Assembly: GCA_002418835.1 (NCBI GenBank)
Contig: DIEX01000034.1
Coordinates: forward strand, 354,640-418,639
DNA: 64,000 nucleotides
Direction: 5' to 3'
Source: Spirochaetia bacterium UBA5763
Lineage (GTDB): Bacteria; Spirochaetota; UBA4802; UBA5550
Below the pieces are notes generated by a model. That model saw only the letters and a program-made list of their open reading frames with translations. It ran no database searches and was not told the DNA's origin. Shown here piece after piece: positions 25,801 to 32,802 of this stretch (position 1 is its first letter; each line of letters begins with the position of its first letter). The translations under genes were made by a program, and so were the position numbers.

Positions 25801-26323
25801 TTTAATAGCCAAGATGGCTCTGGACAGTATTGCTCAGAGAGATTCATGCGTATGGGTTCTTCAGGTTTTAAACAGCATGATCTGTAAATCCACTGTTAAT
25901 ACAAATTATATGACTGCGTTTTTCTGTCTTGTTGACAGGGAGACAAACCGTATGAGCTATTCCAACGCGGGGCATATACCACCCCTGGTATACAGGGAGA
26001 GCAGCGGCTCTTTCTATGAATTGAGGACAGGGGGAAAACCGCTGGGGCTCTTCCCTGACCTGGTTCATGCTGAGGGCGAATTCCAGCTTGAACATGGTGA
26101 CAGGGTGATCTTTTATACAGACGGTATTGTTGAGTGTATGAACAGAACAGGAGAGATGTATGGAGAGAATAGATTCAGGGATTTTATAATCGCCGGCAGA
26201 GGAATTGCCCCGGAGACCTTAAGTGCTATGCTTATTGATGAACTGAAAGAATTCTGCGGAAGTGACAGGTTCGGTGATGATCTCTGCCTGCTGGTGTTTG
26301 ATGTATTGCATGTGCAGAATTAG
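22892..26323 (+). CDS. hybrid sensor kinase with receiver and SpoIIE phosphatase domains
   Basis: A 1143-residue single-chain signalling protein. Residues about 1-235 contain seven or eight membrane helices of the kinase N-terminal 7TM kind. A GAF-like domain (about 290-430) is followed by a coiled coil (445-480). HisKA has FFANISHEIRTPLTL (His near 494), and the ATPase domain (about 600-720) has NSLKFTDKGG, DSGIGIP and GTGIGLAL. The receiver domain (about 770-885) has LIVEDNADM, phospho-Asp in LIVSDVMMP and K in YLTKPF. The C-terminal PP2C/SpoIIE domain (about 915-1143) has GGDFYDY and FYTDGIVE metal-binding Asp residues. The likely output is dephosphorylation of a STAS antagonist, perhaps one of those in this window, under control of the receiver. 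A GGAGG precedes the ATG. Confidence 0.92.
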   Translation: MAEINHLYVILPLLSFISTISLAVIALLKRKNSKVNIWFAATAFWWALISLIFIIHHLTDDLELLLQAERTVEFFFVYGVPLQVVLFHRLCNTRKIRLEILLTVISVLFSLTAFSDYCITGVRQYSWGYIAYGGLTFNLFALYALIGIIYGITFIYRQYKIQENEIIRIRIKYIMSSYIVMNILTLFNMPAINGINVYPPGNFCFIPLIVIGYSLLKYRLLDINQFLLKTIIWLIAIFSVIIPIGVASWIILRQSGNMNTMILSGILTILFSLLLFYFRYLLPVISEKIQKQSYDFRNAIDDFNKNIVQVKSVKDLVQMIFSIIESKVFASSVSLLLKDFNDDKFRVYHSVNDSVPGVMEIDFSHTLKIPELLEKDQVEVNPAYSNDREKFMELFGQVNSEIIIPLLFDNMFIGSINIGRKMEGKYKRIEVQFLEQMVNSVNIAFSNSLLLNRIEELNLSLENKVQKRTSQLQEANNKLLELDRLKSNFFANISHEIRTPLTLILAPVESILQGDYEGAPDRVFFENLQRNAVILLKLINDLLDFSKMEAGQMKLNVLELDMVSFVRCYALSFNSAAESKGITMSFEYTGRAVPVFFDTGKMDKILMNLFSNSLKFTDKGGFIRVAVFDDESNCYIRFEDSGIGIPPDKIEIIFDRFSQVDAGSTRKYEGTGIGLALVKEFVELHGGSITAAGRFIDDSPDDHGSVFTVAIPKGDRHFREDANVTFLENNDIEVSIGFHSSFNTWEIAEFRQWRSSEIPVPYKTVNSHPHILIVEDNADMRSFLGYILKDYYNVHYAVNGEDGFISAERLKPDLIVSDVMMPVMNGYEMTRKIKSNDGLSRIPVILLTAKAEISNKIEGLEYGADDYLTKPFSSRELLTRIKNLLKTRDYELVLERRNREIEDDLKIARLIQAKLLPQNIPAVEHYRFHPVYIPMDEVGGDFYDYNVRNRYIEIFISDVSGHGLVSAFISLIAKMALDSIAQRDSCVWVLQVLNSMICKSTVNTNYMTAFFCLVDRETNRMSYSNAGHIPPLVYRESSGSFYELRTGGKPLGLFPDLVHAEGEFQLEHGDRVIFYTDGIVECMNRTGEMYGENRFRDFIIAGRGIAPETLSAMLIDELKEFCGSDRFGDDLCLLVFDVLHVQN

Positions 26324-26614
26324 AAATCTATTCCGGTTTACCCTGAAAACATGGATAAAAACATACCTCTCATTCTTTTTTTGTTATAAAAAAGGCAATG
26401 TCCGTATATAAATCTAACCGGTAATTGACTACTTTTAACCACAGGAATAATTAAATATCCTTCATAACAAATTATATAATCGCTTACAGTTCTTTGCCAT
26501 TTATGACAATTGCATTATGTCCGGGATTATTGTATTTATATTACATAACTTTTATATGCATGTTCAGAGCGTATGTTAGAAAACGGCAGTTATTGCCATT
26601 CCCGGGAGGATTAT

Positions 26615-27967
26615 ATGTCAGGTTTAGCGTTAATAAGGAAAAGAGGGAAGGAAAATTATAGTTCATGGCAGGAGGAGTACAGAGCAAAACTTACAACCGC
26701 GGAGGAGGCTGCGAAGGTTGTCCGTTCAGGAGAGAGCGTGTTTTTCGGAGGGGGTACAGGTATACCAACGGCATTTGCCACAGCTCTTGGGAAAAGAGCC
26801 AATGAACTGACAGGTATAACAATATCACAGGGTTACGCCATGGGGCTTTTTGATTACATGAAGCCAGAGAACAAGGAGCGTTTCCAGATTGAAACAATGT
26901 TCGTGGGGCCAATGGAGAGGATTTGCATGCAGTGGGGTGTGGCACAGTATAAGCCGATGCATCTTAGTGAAATCCCGCATGCTGCACTTCACGCTGCATG
27001 CAAGCGTGTTGCCTTTGTAGCAAGCCCACCTGATGAGAATGGCTATATGAACAGATCATGCTTCGGATCCTTTCTTCCAAACGAGGAGATGGTGAGACCG
27101 GCTGAGACAATAATTGTTGAAGTAAATAAAAATGCTCCGTGTCTTAACAGCGATGATTTCAAAATTCATGTCTCTGATGTTGACATGATTATCGAAAATG
27201 ATTTCCCCATGTTTGAACTTCCGGATATTCCTATCATGGATGAGGAGAGAAAAATTGCCCGATATATAGCAGACCTCATCCCTGATGGTTCATGTATTCA
27301 GATAGGCCTTGGCGGCCTTGCAAACGCTGTCGGATACCTTCTCCATGAGAAGAATGATCTCGGTATGCATGCGGAGGTCGTCACTCCATCAGTGACTGAG
27401 CTTGTGAAGATGGGTGTTGTAAATGGTGCAAAGAAAAATTTTATGCCGGGGCAGGTAGTAAGCGCCTTTGCTGTGGGCACAAAAGCATTCTATGAAGAAA
27501 TCCATAATAATGATAAGTTTTATTTTAAAGAGGTGGGGTGGGTCAATAATCCCGATATAATTGGCCAGAATGACAACCTCGTTTCAATAAACAATACACT
27601 TATGGTTGACCTTACAGGTCAGGCTGCCTCTGAGTCCATCGGCATTAAGCAGTACAGTGCTACCGGAGGCCAGCTTGATTTTATTCTGGGTGCGCGCAAA
27701 TCTAAAAACGGGAAGAGTATCCTTTCTCTTAACTCGACATATACAGATAAAGAGGGGAAACTTCAGACAAAGATTATGCCGACTCTGCCTGTTGGCACAG
27801 TTGTCACAACTCCCCGTACGCTTGTGCAGTATATTATCACTGAATACGGTGTGGCAAACCTCAGGTTAAGGACAGTGAAGGAGAGAGCCAAAGCTCTGAT
27901 TGATATTGCCCACCCTGATTTCAGGGATCAGCTGACATTCGAGGCGAAGAAAAACGGCTGGCTTTAA
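26615..27967 (+). CDS. acetyl-CoA hydrolase/transferase family CoA-transferase (first copy)
   Basis: A 450-residue protein of the family containing acetate, butyrate, 4-hydroxybutyrate and succinyl CoA-transferases. The N-terminal domain (about 20-215) has FGGGTGIPTAFATAL. The C-terminal half has GLGGLANAVGYLL, MHAEVV (probable catalytic Glu forming the enzyme-CoA thioester) and the family block NDNLVSINNTLMVDLTGQAASES, then ATGGQLDF. The chosen ATG has GGGAGG 7 bases upstream. An ATG 42 bases earlier has none. Transfer of CoA between acetyl/acyl-CoA and a free acid fits a fermentative metabolism. Substrate cannot be set by eye. A paralogue of similar length lies at 53.7 kb. A terminator follows. 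Confidence 0.88.
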   Translation: MSGLALIRKRGKENYSSWQEEYRAKLTTAEEAAKVVRSGESVFFGGGTGIPTAFATALGKRANELTGITISQGYAMGLFDYMKPENKERFQIETMFVGPMERICMQWGVAQYKPMHLSEIPHAALHAACKRVAFVASPPDENGYMNRSCFGSFLPNEEMVRPAETIIVEVNKNAPCLNSDDFKIHVSDVDMIIENDFPMFELPDIPIMDEERKIARYIADLIPDGSCIQIGLGGLANAVGYLLHEKNDLGMHAEVVTPSVTELVKMGVVNGAKKNFMPGQVVSAFAVGTKAFYEEIHNNDKFYFKEVGWVNNPDIIGQNDNLVSINNTLMVDLTGQAASESIGIKQYSATGGQLDFILGARKSKNGKSILSLNSTYTDKEGKLQTKIMPTLPVGTVVTTPRTLVQYIITEYGVANLRLRTVKERAKALIDIAHPDFRDQLTFEAKKNGWL

Positions 27968-27990
27968 AACCACAGAACAATAAGTTTTCA

Positions 27991-28024
27991 GAAAAGCCGG
28001 TTCTAAAGAAGCCGGCTTTTTTTT
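27991..28024 (+). terminator. rho-independent terminator after the CoA-transferase
   Basis: AAAAGCCGG and CCGGCTTTT pair around 11 bases, followed by TTTT. It starts 23 bases after the stop and separates the CoA-transferase from vapBC. Confidence 0.85.
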
Positions 28025-28076
28025 ATTTGACTTTGTTTGTGCCAGTGTGTAAGCTGTTACACATCGGAGGTTTTTT

Positions 28077-28277
28077 ATGCCTACAAATCTTGCAATAGAT
28101 GATAAACTGCTGGAAAATGCACAGAAGATCGGCGGCCTTAAAACAAAAAAGGACACCGTTACCCTTGCTTTAAAAGAATTCATTCAGAGAAGGCAGCAGG
28201 AGAAGATTATAGATGTATTCGGAACTGTTAATTATGCGGAAGATTATGATTACAAAAAAGCAAGGAACCGCAAATGA
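28077..28277 (+). CDS. vapB: VapB-family antitoxin
   Basis: A 66-residue antitoxin of the VapB type. The N-terminal half, TNLAIDDKLLENAQKIGGLKTKKDTVTLALKEFIQRRQQ, is a ribbon-helix-helix DNA-binding domain that normally represses its own operon. The C-terminal tail (VFGTVNYAEDYDYKKARNRK) has the acidic-aromatic pattern that binds the PIN toxin. An AGGAGG-like site (CGGAGG) lies 7 bases upstream. It overlaps the toxin start by four bases (ATGA), the normal arrangement for coupled synthesis. Confidence 0.92.
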   Translation: MPTNLAIDDKLLENAQKIGGLKTKKDTVTLALKEFIQRRQQEKIIDVFGTVNYAEDYDYKKARNRK

Positions 28278-28687
28278 AAGTTCTTGTAGATACTTCTATC
28301 TGGTCTATCGCTCTGAGGAGGAGTAACAATTCTGACCTGAAAGAAGTAAAAGAATTGGCAGAGTTAATCAGGGAGATGCGCGTTGTGATTATAGGCTCTG
28401 TCAGGCAGGAACTGCTTTCCGGAATACCTGAGAGTGTTGTTTTTGAATCTTTGAAAGAAAAACTTCAGGTTTTTGAAGATTTTAACATTACCACAGAGGA
28501 TTATGAGTTTGCCGCTGAGCTTTTTAACCGGTGCAGGAAAAAAGGAATTCAGGGATCTCACATCGATTATCTTATCTGTGCTGTAAGTTTAAATAATGGA
28601 TTTACAATATTTACAGCAGATAAAGATTTTGAAAGATTCAGGGAGCATACAGGGATAAAACTGCATACTGTCCGGAATGATCTCTGA
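28274..28687 (+). CDS. vapC: VapC-family PIN-domain toxin
   Basis: A 137-residue PIN-domain ribonuclease. The metal-binding acidic residues are visible: D in VLVDTSIW (about 6), E in VRQELLSG (about 42), D in GSHIDYLICAVS (about 96) and the D pair in IFTADKDFERF (about 114-117). PIN toxins cleave tRNA, rRNA or mRNA and are held inactive by the antitoxin. Length and motifs fit an active copy. The pair sits between metabolic genes with no integrase or repeats, and was possibly acquired horizontally (inference). Confidence 0.93.
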   Translation: MKVLVDTSIWSIALRRSNNSDLKEVKELAELIREMRVVIIGSVRQELLSGIPESVVFESLKEKLQVFEDFNITTEDYEFAAELFNRCRKKGIQGSHIDYLICAVSLNNGFTIFTADKDFERFREHTGIKLHTVRNDL

Positions 28688-28737
28688 CTATATAAAAATA
28701 TTTGACATGCAGTAATGCTCTCCCCCTAAATAGCCCG

Positions 28738-29364
28738 ATGGTTTTTATATCACAAATAAACAGTTTCCTTGCGGGTCCATGCCTTTATATCACTCTTACT
28801 CTCTGTATTGCAGGGCTTGTACGTAAAGCGGCAATTATAATAGAGGGGCGAAAGCAGGGTTTGAAGTTCCCTGTTTTTCAGACGAACGGTGCGGATGAAC
28901 CCTCTTTAACATTTACCGGGAGAAACCCGGTTTTTGCTGTTGTGAGTATACTTTTTCACATAGCAGTAATAGCTGCTCCGGTCACCGCAAGGGGTCATGG
29001 CATATTGCTTGATCTGTCGTGGGGATTCCTCCCTCCGGGATTTAATCCGTTTTTTACTTCATCCTTTACAGGTATAGCAATGTTAACTGGTTTTCTCCTG
29101 CTCTCAAGGAGAGTCTTTGTGAAACATGTTCGCGCTCTCTCCTCATGGCAGGATTATCTTCTGATGCTCATAGTCCTTGTCCCTTTTGTCACTGGGATGA
29201 TGGCCAATGGTATGATCGGCAATTATGAAAGTGTAATGTTTCTTCATTATGTTGGGGCGCATCTGATTCTTGTAACTCTCGGGTGGACAAGGCTCGGACA
29301 CTTTGTATTTTTTACAGCGGCATTCTTTGTAACAGCATATCCCCGCAGCCGGAGATCGGAATGA
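28738..29364 (+). CDS. membrane cytochrome b subunit (NarI/DsrM-like)
   Basis: A 208-residue membrane protein with about five helices. Two helices carry histidine pairs suited to heme b: ILFHIAVIAAPVTARGH (about 79-95) and FLHYVGAHLILVTLGWTRLGH (about 165-185). This resembles the NarI/DsrM/HdrE-type cytochrome b subunits that exchange electrons with menaquinone. An upstream in-frame TTG exists, but I take the ATG, whose ribosome site is poor. It is first of five overlapping genes (cytochrome b, Fe-S protein, tetraheme cytochrome c, MetV, MetF). The ATGA overlap with the next gene shows coupling. Inferred role: quinone-side electron entry or exit for the MetVF reductase. Confidence 0.8.
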   Translation: MVFISQINSFLAGPCLYITLTLCIAGLVRKAAIIIEGRKQGLKFPVFQTNGADEPSLTFTGRNPVFAVVSILFHIAVIAAPVTARGHGILLDLSWGFLPPGFNPFFTSSFTGIAMLTGFLLLSRRVFVKHVRALSSWQDYLLMLIVLVPFVTGMMANGMIGNYESVMFLHYVGAHLILVTLGWTRLGHFVFFTAAFFVTAYPRSRRSE

Positions 29365-29729
29365 ATAGTGTAAATATAGATCTTATTAACGGTATGCTTG
29401 ATGAAAAAAGATATATGCGGGAGATGCTGAGCGCCTGTATCTCCTGCGGAATGTGTGCTGAAAGCTGTTTTTATTATATTAATACAGGTGAACGGAGCGC
29501 AATCCCCTCGTATAAAGTCCGTAAAACTGTGGGGAGGCTTTTCAGAAAGAAGGGGAGAGTCAGCCGCAAAGAGCTTGAAGGTATGGCTGACCTGCTATGG
29601 GGACATTGCGCAGTGTGCCGTCAGTGCTACTGCCCCATGGGTATTGACCTCTCTGCAATGATGTCATTCGGCAGAGCTATCCTCCGGAGCCAGAACATAG
29701 ACCGATGGAGCAATTCCAATGAGGAGTAG
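29361..29729 (+). CDS. small HdrC-like two-cluster Fe-S protein
   Basis: A 122-residue protein. The first [4Fe-4S] motif is CISCGMCAESC (Cys 26, 29, 32, 36). The second is CAVCRQCYCPMGIDL (Cys 83, 86, 89, 91), where the last spacing is Cx1C and not the usual Cx3C. The helical stretch between the motifs (VGRLFRKKGRV) resembles HdrC and the N-terminal part of DsrK, but the CCG domains of HdrB/D are absent. It should pass single electrons between the cytochrome subunits and MetV. The ATG overlaps the cytochrome b stop, and the last ten bases overlap the cytochrome c gene. Start choice is firm because of the coupling. Confidence 0.85.
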   Translation: MNSVNIDLINGMLDEKRYMREMLSACISCGMCAESCFYYINTGERSAIPSYKVRKTVGRLFRKKGRVSRKELEGMADLLWGHCAVCRQCYCPMGIDLSAMMSFGRAILRSQNIDRWSNSNEE

Positions 29730-30114
29730 CATCATTGTTGTACTGATATTCTGCGCTTTAATTCTTGCGGCAGCCTTCACCGGCAGTCGGGAGCTCCCCG
29801 CACTTTCGGAGAGGAAAGTATTTACCGGCCTTTCACGGGGGAATGTAATTTTCCTTCATGAGCAGCATCATGAATGGGGGGTAAGTTGTTTTCACTGTCA
29901 CCACAGGTCGCACAGCGGCAGAGATGCTGTCACATACGAGGATCTTGTTCCGGGATCACCGGCAGTGTCATGTATTGAATGTCACGGTAAAGGGCGTGAG
30001 CTTGAACGGGTACATCACAAAATGTGCATCACCTGTCACGAAGATCTTATATCAAGGGGTGTTAAGACCGGCCCTGTTACCTGCGGGCGCTGTCATGTTA
30101 AAAAGAGGAGATAA
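29719..30114 (+). CDS. tetraheme cytochrome c (c3/c7-like)
   Basis: A 131-residue protein with an N-terminal hydrophobic segment (5-20) serving as signal peptide or membrane anchor. Four CXXCH heme sites are present: CFHCH (57-61), CIECH (85-89), CITCH (103-107) and CGRCH (122-126). Extra His residues (HEQHHEW, HHRSH, VHH) can be the sixth ligands, as in cytochrome c3-type proteins. It therefore faces the periplasm and carries four hemes. It overlaps the Fe-S gene by 11 bases and is followed two bases later by metV, which has its own GAGGAG site. It could link the cytochrome b subunit to periplasmic donors or acceptors. Confidence 0.9.
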   Translation: MRSSIIVVLIFCALILAAAFTGSRELPALSERKVFTGLSRGNVIFLHEQHHEWGVSCFHCHHRSHSGRDAVTYEDLVPGSPAVSCIECHGKGRELERVHHKMCITCHEDLISRGVKTGPVTCGRCHVKKRR

Positions 30115-30116
30115 TT

Positions 30117-30761
30117 ATGCTTGTTGCGGAGCTTAAGCCATATAACGAAACTAAATCATTTATTGAAAAATATCAGTCGATACTGGTTGTCGGGTGCGGA
30201 GGGTGTACATCTCTCTGCAATGCAGGAGGACTAAGGGAGACCGAGGCACTTGCCGCGAAGCTGCGCCGGGATACCGGTGTTAACATTAAATCTGTAACCA
30301 TAGAGCGTCAGTGTGAAGATGAGTTTGTAATAGAACTTTCGCGTATGATGGAGGGAGTTGACGCTGTACTCTCCCTTGGATGCGGAGCCGGAGTTCAGCT
30401 TATTGCGGAGCAATTCATAAATATACCCATATACCCGGCGCTTAATACGAAGTTTGTCGGGACATCTCATGACCGCAGGGTGTTCATTGAACGGTGCAGG
30501 TCATGCGGAGAGTGCAGACTCGGGAGTACTGCCGGGATATGCCCCATAACACGATGCGCCAAAGGCCTTCAGAACGGCCCCTGTGGAGGATCTGAAAATG
30601 GCATGTGTGAAACAGGTAACGGCAGAGAGTGCGCCTGGTGCCTCATTATTGAAAGAATGAAAGCACAGGGGAGGCTTCATGAGCTTGAGGCTTTCTGTGA
30701 GCCGGTGCAGTGGCCGGGGCAGGCTCCGGAGAGATTTGAATGCGGCATGGGTGTGAAATGA
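30117..30761 (+). CDS. metV: MetV, zinc/Fe-S subunit of methylene-THF reductase
   Basis: A 214-residue protein of the methylenetetrahydrofolate reductase C-terminal domain family (MetV). The N-terminal part has GCGGCTSLCNAGG, Cys residues suited to an Fe-S cluster or zinc. The C-terminal part has CRSCGECRLGSTAGICPITRC followed by KGLQNGPCGG and NGMCE, the family signature. In acetogens MetV partners MetF and connects it to other electron carriers. The ATG has GAGGAG upstream, and its stop overlaps the metF start (ATGA). Together with the three redox genes just upstream this suggests a membrane-coupled methylene-THF reductase (inference). Confidence 0.9.
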   Translation: MLVAELKPYNETKSFIEKYQSILVVGCGGCTSLCNAGGLRETEALAAKLRRDTGVNIKSVTIERQCEDEFVIELSRMMEGVDAVLSLGCGAGVQLIAEQFINIPIYPALNTKFVGTSHDRRVFIERCRSCGECRLGSTAGICPITRCAKGLQNGPCGGSENGMCETGNGRECAWCLIIERMKAQGRLHELEAFCEPVQWPGQAPERFECGMGVK

Positions 30762-31672
30762 CTCTTAAAGATAAACTTTTAAACGGGGATTTTGTTGTAA
30801 CAGGGGAACTGGGGCCTCCCCGGGGGTGTGATGCAGATGTTGTGCGCAAAAAAGCTGCAATGCTTAAAGGTGTTGTTGACGCTGTAAATATCACAGATAA
30901 CCAGACAGCCATTGTACGCATGTCAAGTCTCGCCGCATCAGTAATCTGCCTGTCTGAGGGAGTTGAGCCTGTGATGCAGATGACTGTGCGGGACAGGAAC
31001 CGTATAGCGCTTCAGAGTGATCTCCTGGGAGCATCAGCACTTGGTATACAGAATATCCTCTGCCTCAGCGGTGACCACCAGTCCTTCGGAGACCAGCCTG
31101 GAGCAAAGGGCGTAAATGATATTGACTCTATCCAGCTTCTTTACACCGCGCGGCGTATATGCGAAGAGAAGAAAATTCTCCATAGCGATAAGCCTCTCAC
31201 ATCAGCACCGGAACTTTTTATAGGTGCGGCATGCAACCCCTTTGCTGAACCTACGGATTTCCGCCCGATACAGCTTAAGAAGAAGATTGATGCCGGGGCC
31301 CATTTTATACAGACACAGACAATATATGACATACCGGCATTCAGGGAGTTTATGAAGAGGATTGTGGATATGGGCCTCCATGAGAAGGCTTATATACTTG
31401 CCGGTGTCATGCCGCTTAAGTCAGCAATGATGGCTTCATACCTTAACGATAAAGTCCCCGGAGTAATTGTCCCTCAGCAGGTGATAGAGCGGCTTAAAGG
31501 TGTACCTAAAGAGCGTGTTGCGGATGAAGGGATTGAACAGAGTTGCGAGATGATAAATGAATTGAGAACAATAGAAGGTGTTCACGGCATACATATTATG
31601 GCAATTGAATGGGAACATCGTGTGAAGGATATTGTTGAGCGCTCCGGTCTTGATAAAAGAATACATAAATAA
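30758..31672 (+). CDS. metF: 5,10-methylenetetrahydrofolate reductase
   Basis: A 304-residue FAD-dependent MetF that reduces methylene-THF to methyl-THF, for methionine synthesis or the methyl branch of the Wood-Ljungdahl pathway. The catalytic Glu is E17 in VVTGELGPPRG. LCLSGDHQ near 103-110 corresponds to the Asp region that binds folate/FAD. IGAACNPFAEP and HFIQTQTIYD are typical of MetF and related proteins. The chosen ATG overlaps the metV stop, and an upstream ATG at 30740 lies inside metV. No other Wood-Ljungdahl gene is in the window. No strong terminator follows in the 220 AT-rich bases after it. Confidence 0.93.
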   Translation: MTLKDKLLNGDFVVTGELGPPRGCDADVVRKKAAMLKGVVDAVNITDNQTAIVRMSSLAASVICLSEGVEPVMQMTVRDRNRIALQSDLLGASALGIQNILCLSGDHQSFGDQPGAKGVNDIDSIQLLYTARRICEEKKILHSDKPLTSAPELFIGAACNPFAEPTDFRPIQLKKKIDAGAHFIQTQTIYDIPAFREFMKRIVDMGLHEKAYILAGVMPLKSAMMASYLNDKVPGVIVPQQVIERLKGVPKERVADEGIEQSCEMINELRTIEGVHGIHIMAIEWEHRVKDIVERSGLDKRIHK

Positions 31673-31892
31673 TGCTTCAATCTCATCGAGAATCTCCCGC
31701 CGTTTGAAGATATCCATTATCCCCATGAAAAATTTCCTCCCCGGAAAATTCAATCTGAAGAATTTAAAACTATTAATATCATACATCCGGAATGATCCGA
31801 TTCATCTGGGTTCATTGCTAATAATATCCAGTAGTAAATGTTTATTCAATTTTTATGTTTTATAATATCAGAACAACTGTTATTATAAATCT

Positions 31893-32435
31893 ATGGAAAC
31901 CTTAAAGACAATCACACTGACATTGACAAATCCCCGTAAACCTGAAAAGTGGTTTACTGCTGACTGGCAGGCAAAACTCTCCCCTGTTAAAGAGGAGAGC
32001 CATATCCCTTACCTCGTATTTTTCGGAGAGGTGATGAAGATACTGGATAATGCAGATGATTTAATCTTTGAAAGTAACAACTATAATGAAAGCAGCGTGT
32101 ACGGCCCTGACTATGACTGGACACTGCGAACTGTTAACCTGACGATGTCGCGCGAACACAGGGAGACATTGAGTGACAGCTGGCAGAGGACAGAGGTAAC
32201 AGCAGACAGATTTGATACAGAGGGTTTCCCGCCTGAGTTTTATATCGACTGGAACGGAAAGTTCTATTCTCCTCTTACAATAACATTCGGAGGGATTAAA
32301 AATACGCAGGCAGAATCAATAAAGTTTGCAGCAAAGAGGATTTTTCAGAATATCCGCTGTGAAATAAAAGAATTCAGCATAGAGGAGAAGAGTAGTGTTG
32401 ATTTGCACAGAGCGGAACTCTTCTCCGGATTTTAA
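31893..32435 (+). CDS. hypothetical protein
   Basis: A 180-residue soluble protein without signal peptide or membrane segment. It mixes beta strands and helices and is rich in Trp/Tyr/Asp around YGPDYDWTLRTVNLTM (about 71-86) and FYIDWNGKFYSPLTITFGG (about 115-133). I do not recognise it. It is separated from metF by about 220 bases, so co-transcription is uncertain. No good ribosome site is seen (AAATCT before ATG). The MITE-like palindrome lies 40 bases downstream. Confidence 0.55.
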   Translation: METLKTITLTLTNPRKPEKWFTADWQAKLSPVKEESHIPYLVFFGEVMKILDNADDLIFESNNYNESSVYGPDYDWTLRTVNLTMSREHRETLSDSWQRTEVTADRFDTEGFPPEFYIDWNGKFYSPLTITFGGIKNTQAESIKFAAKRIFQNIRCEIKEFSIEEKSSVDLHRAELFSGF

Positions 32436-32477
32436 TTCAATCGTTAACTATAGTGTTTTACGAAATGATTAGGGCAA

Positions 32478-32562
32478 TGTCATTTCGAACGTATGTGAGA
32501 AATCTAAAAATCTATTGTTAAAAGATAGATTTCTCAGTCGCTGACGCTTCTTCGAAATGACA
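32478..32562. repeat. 85-bp MITE-like imperfect palindrome
   Basis: Terminal arms TGTCATTTCGAA and TTCGAAATGACA (12 bp, perfect) enclose a second inverted pair GAGAAATCTA and TAGATTTCTC (10 bp). Between them the right half also has CAGTCGCTGACGCTTC. The layout resembles short dispersed intergenic repeats containing GTCATTTCGA and GAGAAATCT that are common in many bacterial genomes. No other copy occurs in this window by eye. Confidence 0.7.
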
Positions 32563-32699
32563 ATTTGATGTTCTAATTCAATCATAAGCGGCTATAATAT
32601 ACTGTTCCAACGATTAACTTCCGAAACTACCGGCTTAAATTTTTTATATTATAAAAAAAACTTTACCCTCTAATATGTAGTTTATACACTATCCTGACA

Positions 32700-32802
32700 G
32701 GTATCGGGCTGAAGGAATGGCATAACGGGGATGCCGCCGGATGATCGGGTATATCTCTGAAACCTGATGCCAATAAAAAACAAAACCTCAGGAGGTTATT
32801 AA
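32700..32802 (+). promoter_or_regulatory. candidate structured leader RNA before a lipoprotein gene
   Basis: GGTATCGGG (32700-32708) pairs along its full length with CCTGATGCC (32763-32771), including two G-U pairs. Inside are a GGCAT/ATGCC hairpin with loop AACGGGG (32719-32735) and CCGG/TCGG around ATGA (32737-32748), giving a three-way junction. Downstream, AACCTCAGGAGGTT (32784-32797) is a palindrome that folds the ribosome site into a small hairpin, so access to it could be switched. It does not match the consensus of riboswitches I can recall (cyclic-di-GMP, TPP, fluoride, guanidine, THF). It may be a new regulatory RNA or chance. Confidence 0.45.

Noticed and set aside
32700..32802. 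Known riboswitch (cyclic-di-GMP, TPP, THF, fluoride, guanidine)
   Set aside because: Consensus cores of these classes are not present. CTGAAACCTGATGCC only superficially resembles part of TPP.
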